A stretch of 64,000 nucleotides of DNA from Homarus americanus (lineage: Eukaryota > Arthropoda > Malacostraca > Decapoda > Nephropidae). Where the stretch lies: the NCBI RefSeq assembly GCF_018991925.1, contig NW_024725520.1:209501-273500 (forward strand), given 5' to 3'. How positions within the stretch are numbered: position 1 is the first letter of the stretch; each line of letters starts with the position of its first letter. The notes under the pieces are model-generated. The model did no database searches. It saw only the letters and a program-made list of their open reading frames with translations, and was not told the origin of the DNA. Shown in pieces: positions 59,401 to 64,000 of the stretch. A program made the translations under genes and the position numbers.

Positions 59401-60325
59401 GAGTTTTGTGAGAAAGTTAACGTCACAGTGTATAGCTGCTTACGTACATGTAGTGAGTTTCTCCACAGGGAAATAAGTCTTTAGGGAATTTTCTGATATA
59501 GTTGTGTATTTTTGATCGATTTTCCCTTATAGAGTACATTGTTGTCTTCATTAATAGACTCCATAGAATTTTACACGGATAAAGTTTTTCCTCTATAGAT
59601 TCGTTCTCCTACAAAACTATTCCCTTATATTATTGTTGCTGTATAAAAATTGTCCTCTGTAGATGAGCAGCACACAGTGTACCGACAGAGGGAGTGGCAG
59701 CCATACCAGTAATGAACTCTCTCACAGGCAGTTGGGAAAACTACTCCACCACCTGCCACTGAGGTCTTTGATATGCAAATTACCTTGGGACGCGGTAAGC
59801 TTCCGGAAAAAGAGTCATTGTGGTTTTATCTTGTGTCGTAAAGTGACGCTGGCTTCTCCAAGACGCGCAGTTAATACGATTCATGGCAGTGTGTCAGGGC
59901 GGAACGACTCGCAAATCGCCTAGACTGCAAGGTGTCCTTGAGTAAATACGAAGAAAAAATATATTACGACGAGTAGTTTTGGCATAAGAAGAACATCTCG
60001 GTAACATATTAGTCGTACAGTTATCAAAGTGGAGTGAAATGTGAAGCGGGTGTTGTGTGAGCCACGCAGCGAGTAATACTCAACCTGGCATTCAGGACAA
60101 CGACAGCAAGACTCATAATTATTTCCTCGTTCTTGGAAAAGAGTGATCACCCACCTGGAGATAGGAAGTATATCTGCGGTGGGTGTTAGGTGGGTATATG
60201 GAGGTGGGTTGTTAGTGTGTGTGTGTGAACTCACTAACCTAGGTGACATCCCTAATAACCTACATTATTTTACCATAGCTGGATGATCGTCATACTCGAT
60301 TCCGAGTGACAGCAAAGTAGTAGTA
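59401..60325. other. Intergenic stretch, no gene recognised
   Basis: No supported feature; open frames are short. Confidence 0.4.
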
Positions 60326-60356
60326 GTAGTGTGTGTGTGTGTGTGTGTGTGTGTGT
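60326..60356. repeat. (GTA)n/(GT)n microsatellite
   Basis: TAGTAGTAGTAGTGTGTGTG pattern. Confidence 0.9.
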
Positions 60357-60378
60357 CCATAAACTTCTGTCATGCTTA

Positions 60379-60464
60379 TAGAATCTCTAGAAAGTATTCA
60401 GTAGATAATGATAAGACTAATCCCGGGCATTAGGAACCGTGAGTACAGTGACAGATTAAAGCAT
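60379..60464 (+). mobile_element. Short CR1-like LINE fragment
   Basis: About 85 bp matching 58936-59021 of the larger CR1 copy (shared GACTAATCCCGGGCATTAGG). It stops exactly where the 32-bp minisatellite starts. Confidence 0.8.
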
Positions 60465-60640
60465 CTCTACCGGTTCATAACACATCCCTTGGCCATCTCT
60501 ACCGGTTCATAACACATCCCTTGGCCATCTCTACCGGTTCATAACACATCCCTTGGCCATCTCTACCTACACGTTAATAGAACATCACTTGGCCATCTCT
60601 ACCTACACGTTCATAACACATCACTTGGCCATCTCTACCA
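60461..60640 (+). repeat. 32/36-bp minisatellite, about 5.5 copies
   Basis: Unit contains CTCTACCGGTTCATAACACA. Copies start at 60465, 60497, 60529 and 60561 (32 bp), then 60597 and 60633 (36 bp). Confidence 0.92.
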
Positions 60641-60756
60641 GGAAGACATGGAGCTAAAGCCGGCTTCGGCTTCGATACGGCTTCTGGGAGCCATGTTTAT
60701 TTTAATGTAGGACATTTGGGTCATGGGTCAAGGTAATATAAATAAGAACATAATTA

Positions 60757-61586
60757 CCTAATCTCTGAATGGGGAGATACAAACTTGGTTAAATTCAATA
60801 GTAATAAAACTCAGTATTTGCCAATTACACTTTCTAAATTAGATGATCTCCTACCAATTACATTTCAGGACGCTATCATTCTGCCAAATTCTGAAATAAA
60901 TATGCTAGGCCTCACCATTTCCTCCAATATGTCCTGGAAATCACACATCCTTAATATAGCTAAAGCTGCCTCCCGAAAGTTGGGAATGCTGTATAGATGC
61001 CGCAGTTACTTCATTCCTGAGCAGTTGCTCCAAGTATATAAGGGATTCATTCGTCCTAACTTGGAGTACTGCTCTCATATCTAGGGTGGCTCTTCTTCTG
61101 CCCAACTGTTAGATAGGGTGGAATCAAAGGCATTTCGTCTTATTAACTATCCTGCTTTAGTCGACAATCTCTCTTCCTTTTCTATTCGCCGCAATGTTGC
61201 TTCACTCTCTCTCTTTTACAGGTACTTTAACAGGCAATGTTCGGTGGATTTGGCCGTGGGCTCGTAACACACGTCTTGTCCGCGGTGCCCACCATTTCTC
61301 TGTGGATGTCGGTCACACGAGAATAACCCGTTATAGTGCCTCCTTCTTTCCTCACACAGCCAAACTGTGGAATGCTCTGCCTTCTTCTGTGTATCCATAC
61401 TTATACAATCTGTCTCACTTTAAAAAGCTGGTTTTCCAGCATCTTCGTGGTGTACATTAACACAGTATAACCTTTTTCTTCTCTATTTTTAATTTTTTTC
61501 TGTTCTTATTTTTTCGCTCCCCAGGCCCCGTTGTGGGTCGTTTGACCTGTGCCCGGGTGGGCTAATTCCCGTTAAAAAAAAAAAAC
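60757..61586 (+). mobile_element. Jockey-like LINE 3' end with poly(A)
   Basis: RT C-terminus read in two frames: NLVKFNSNKTQYLPITLSKL, INMLGLTISSNMSWKSHI and VYKGFIRPNLEYCSHI, then a stop and a frameshift, then SASFFPHTAKLWNALPSSVY and FKKLVFQHLRGVH. The 3' UTR ends in 12 A at about 61574. A broken copy of a common arthropod LINE type. Confidence 0.92.
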
Positions 61587-62104
61587 CTGAAGGCTCCTGG
61601 CTGGAAGGCTCTCAGGGGTATTAAGGGGATTATAATTTACAGTCAAAATTTTTGGTCCACGGCTCAAACGTCCGAATACCGCTTTTTTGGACTTGGTTTT
61701 GTCTTCGGCTTCGGTTTTGAAACATTTTCTAGATTTTGGCTTCAGCTTCGAAACCAAAGACATGACACAGGCTTAGGTTTCGAAGCCACGGCTTGGCTTC
61801 GGATTTTCTTTTACACAGACACACTGACTATATTATGATGTCACAGTTGACGTAATTCTTGACTTTTCTGTTCACACAATAACCTGACCTGCTAGGAAAG
61901 CCCAGATGCCTGCTACAGTCTCTGTGACGACACATCTGATCCCTTCTCTTTCTATTGGTCTATTCTCACAATGACCTGACCTGAACCTCGGACAAGCACC
62001 AACTCTGCCTCCTCAGCCCCAGATGCTGTTGGCTGACTGACAGCATCTTTGATAATCTTGAGATATGTTCCCACTCTGCTCCTCTTAACCTTCTTATCCT
62101 GAAA
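61587..62104. other. Intergenic stretch, no gene recognised
   Basis: Contains a stretch rich in GGCTTCGG-like words (about 61680-61805) but no coding feature. Confidence 0.4.
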
Positions 62105-62340
62105 TATTGCCATACTACCAAAATGCCAAATTGCCAAGGTGCCATTCTACCATGCTGCCATTCTCCCTTGGTGCCATTTTACCGTGGTGCCAGTCTGCTA
62201 TGGTGCTACAATGGCATCGTCCTACACTGCCACGGTACCTCACGGCTATGGTGACACTGCCATTACATAACTGCCATGATGCCAGTCTGCCATGGTACAC
62301 CTCTGCTATGGTTCCAATGCCATGGTACCACTACGCCGCC
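62105..62340 (+). repeat. Degenerate TGCCATN-type tandem repeat
   Basis: Many copies of a 10-14 bp word (CCATGGTGCCA, CCATACTACCA and relatives) with high variability. Confidence 0.7.
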
Positions 62341-62544
62341 CTCCGTGTTGTAAGAGACAGTAAGTAACAACACTCAGGTCGATGAGACTTAAATCAATGG
62401 AGGCAGCAACAGGCAGCTAAATATAGTCAAGGAAATACTCCCCCTCTCCCGCCCTGCTGACTACTGCAAGCGATGCAATTATCCTCTTCTTAATATCCGG
62501 CTGCGGCACCTGGCTGGCTGTTAATACCGGCTTATAGTGTAATT

Positions 62545-63583
62545 ATTACACTATTAAACTATCTGATGTGGCGGACCGGCATGGTTTTTTTTCAATGTGC
62601 CACGGACCGGCGAGCGAAGCGAGCCAATCCCGGGGCCTATAGGCCCCCCCCCCCCCAGGAAAATCTTTTGAGATATGTCCTATTTCAGGGGCACTTTGAG
62701 ACTATCTGTACTAAACATGAAGACATGATGTCTTATTCATTCTAAGGCCAATCATCATTGACGTAACAAGTCTTCCCAGTGTGCCAGGGACCAGTACCAT
62801 ATTTGTGCCATACAATTAATTGTTTACGATCAGAGAAAATATTATTTGAACATTCGTAGTAATATTATTTTATACAGGAAAAATATAATGAATATAAAAG
62901 TGGGTTGGGATGGGGTCCCAAATGACAAACACGCAGATACCCGTATGATGCTCTCTGTTCCACTTCTTGATGGTAACTAACCACTGACCTGTGACCTGAC
63001 ATCACAGACTGCTGATCCACACGTGTGGAATAGCAGGGTTGCCAGCTGTGTGACACCCTTCACGGCTGGCACGCATAGTAAAAAATCGGCCATTTCTTTT
63101 AATGGGATGCATACATTTATTTTATCCGAAATTAAATAACTACCATACTTAAAATAAAAAGATTTATGTTTTGGGTGGATATGGCGTAACTGGTGGCCGA
63201 GAAACGTGGCAATTCTGGCAACACAAGGTGATGCGCCCTATTGATATCCCCAGGTGTGGTTCCCACAGAGTCAAACGCCACATCATCATGAAGGTGTTGT
63301 TATACGTATTTCAGTTCGCTGTTTTGCTGTTCATTATATCGCATTCGTTAGTTGCATAGCAATGACTTTTAACATGAGTGAGTAAATGAAAAATATAGCC
63401 ATAATAAATATAAAAACTACAATGAAAATGCAAAAAAAAAAAAGACCGAGTCAGATGTCCCGGCAGTGTCACGTGGTGTGGAACGTGACTATCGTTTCTT
63501 TCTTTTCTGAAAACTCTCCGCGTACCGGCAGACGATGGCCCACGGACCGGCACCGGTCCGCGGACCACACTTGAGTAGCACTG
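62545..63583. mobile_element. Candidate non-autonomous hAT-like element
   Basis: The right end in reverse complement reads CAGTGCTACTCAAGTGTGGT and then CCGCGGACCGG, a typical hAT terminus. The left side carries a related GATGTGGCGGACCGG block at 62565-62579 in inverted orientation. GTGTAATT (62537-62544) and GTGTAATA (63584-63591) would be a 7/8-matching target duplication. No transposase frame lies inside. The left boundary is uncertain by a few bases. Confidence 0.45.
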
Positions 63584-63719
63584 GTGTAATACATCGATAT
63601 CCTACACTTACACCGGGTTTATGACTTTTTCTAAACACGAAATCTATCAAAGAAATTCAATGATCTATTTATCGGTGGTAGAGTGTTTAGGTCCTGAATA
63701 TTTTATAGCGAGCTGGTTA

Positions 63720-64000
63720 AGGAAGGTATGTTGGTGTGGTTAGGTTAAGATAAGTTATGACACAATATATCAGCTCAAGTTAAGATGGTTTAGGTTAGGT
63801 TATGGATAGGTTGGAGTTTGGGTTAAATTAAATTAAATAAAGTTAGGATAATTTAGACTAGATCAGGCTATGTTAAGTTAGATCGGATATAGGTAGTTTT
63901 TGTTGTGTTAGGTTGGGTTAGGATAGTTAAGGTTAGGTTAGTTTAGATTTGAGTAGGTTACGTCTGTTTAGGTTAGATTAAAACGATTTGGTCAGAGTAA
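63720..64000 (+). repeat. Degenerate TTAGGT-rich DNA at the right edge
   Basis: Scattered GGTTAGGTTA, TTAGGTTGGGTTAGG and similar blocks run to the end of the window. They resemble arthropod TTAGG telomere DNA but are too diverged to be an active telomere. Confidence 0.5.

Noticed and set aside
62107..62367. 86-codon frame in TGCCAT repeats
   Set aside because: It follows a degenerate tandem repeat; no protein evidence.

Overview
The window is eukaryotic genomic DNA, most likely from a decapod crustacean. The evidence is intron-rich genes, very dense long microsatellites (CA, TA, GA, TTA), arthropod-type CR1/L2-like and Jockey/I-like LINE fragments, and stretches resembling the arthropod telomere unit TTAGG. 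No bacterial-type operon, CRISPR array, rRNA gene or convincing tRNA gene was seen.

The left two thirds (1-43 kb) hold a head-to-tail, plus-strand array of four paralogous glycoside hydrolase family 9 endo-beta-1,4-glucanase (cellulase) genes, called A to D here. Gene A (278-4928) is cut by the window edge and shows its last 8 exons. B (9699-18536), C (25302-33286) and D (36169-42939) are complete 15-exon genes with the same intron phases. They encode secreted proteins of 583, 579 and 578 residues: a signal peptide, an N-terminal CBM2-like carbohydrate-binding domain (about residues 26-124), a short Thr/Pro linker, and a GH9 catalytic domain with the DAGDH motif, the PHHRSS motif and the [10 protein letters not shown] general-acid motif. 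B and C are close sisters, while A and D resemble each other, so like genes lie in an A-B-C-D order with the B/C pair inside. B, C and D each have a TATA box about 50-60 bp before the ATG and a TGACGT core 20-47 bp before the TATA. Together the products would be an endogenous extracellular cellulase set, presumably digestive.

Between and beyond the genes the DNA is mobile elements and repeats. Notable items are a 1.08-kb hAT element with exact 8-bp target duplications (21948-23046), a 1.35-kb unit in which a family-like but unclassified ORF is enclosed by long imperfect inverted repeats (5957-7302), LINE 3' ends (5.5, 8.4-9.2, 43.2, 51.1-51.6, 54.3-55.0, 58.6-59.4, 60.4 and 60.8-61.6 kb), a chimeric LINE at 48.5-50.7 kb, and a 154-bp hairpin element (34037-34190).

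The right third (43-64 kb) has no recognisable host gene. It contains several minisatellites (30, 18, 33, about 30 and 32-36 bp units), LINE remnants, a candidate non-autonomous hAT-like element (62.5-63.6 kb) and degenerate TTAGGT-rich DNA at the right edge.
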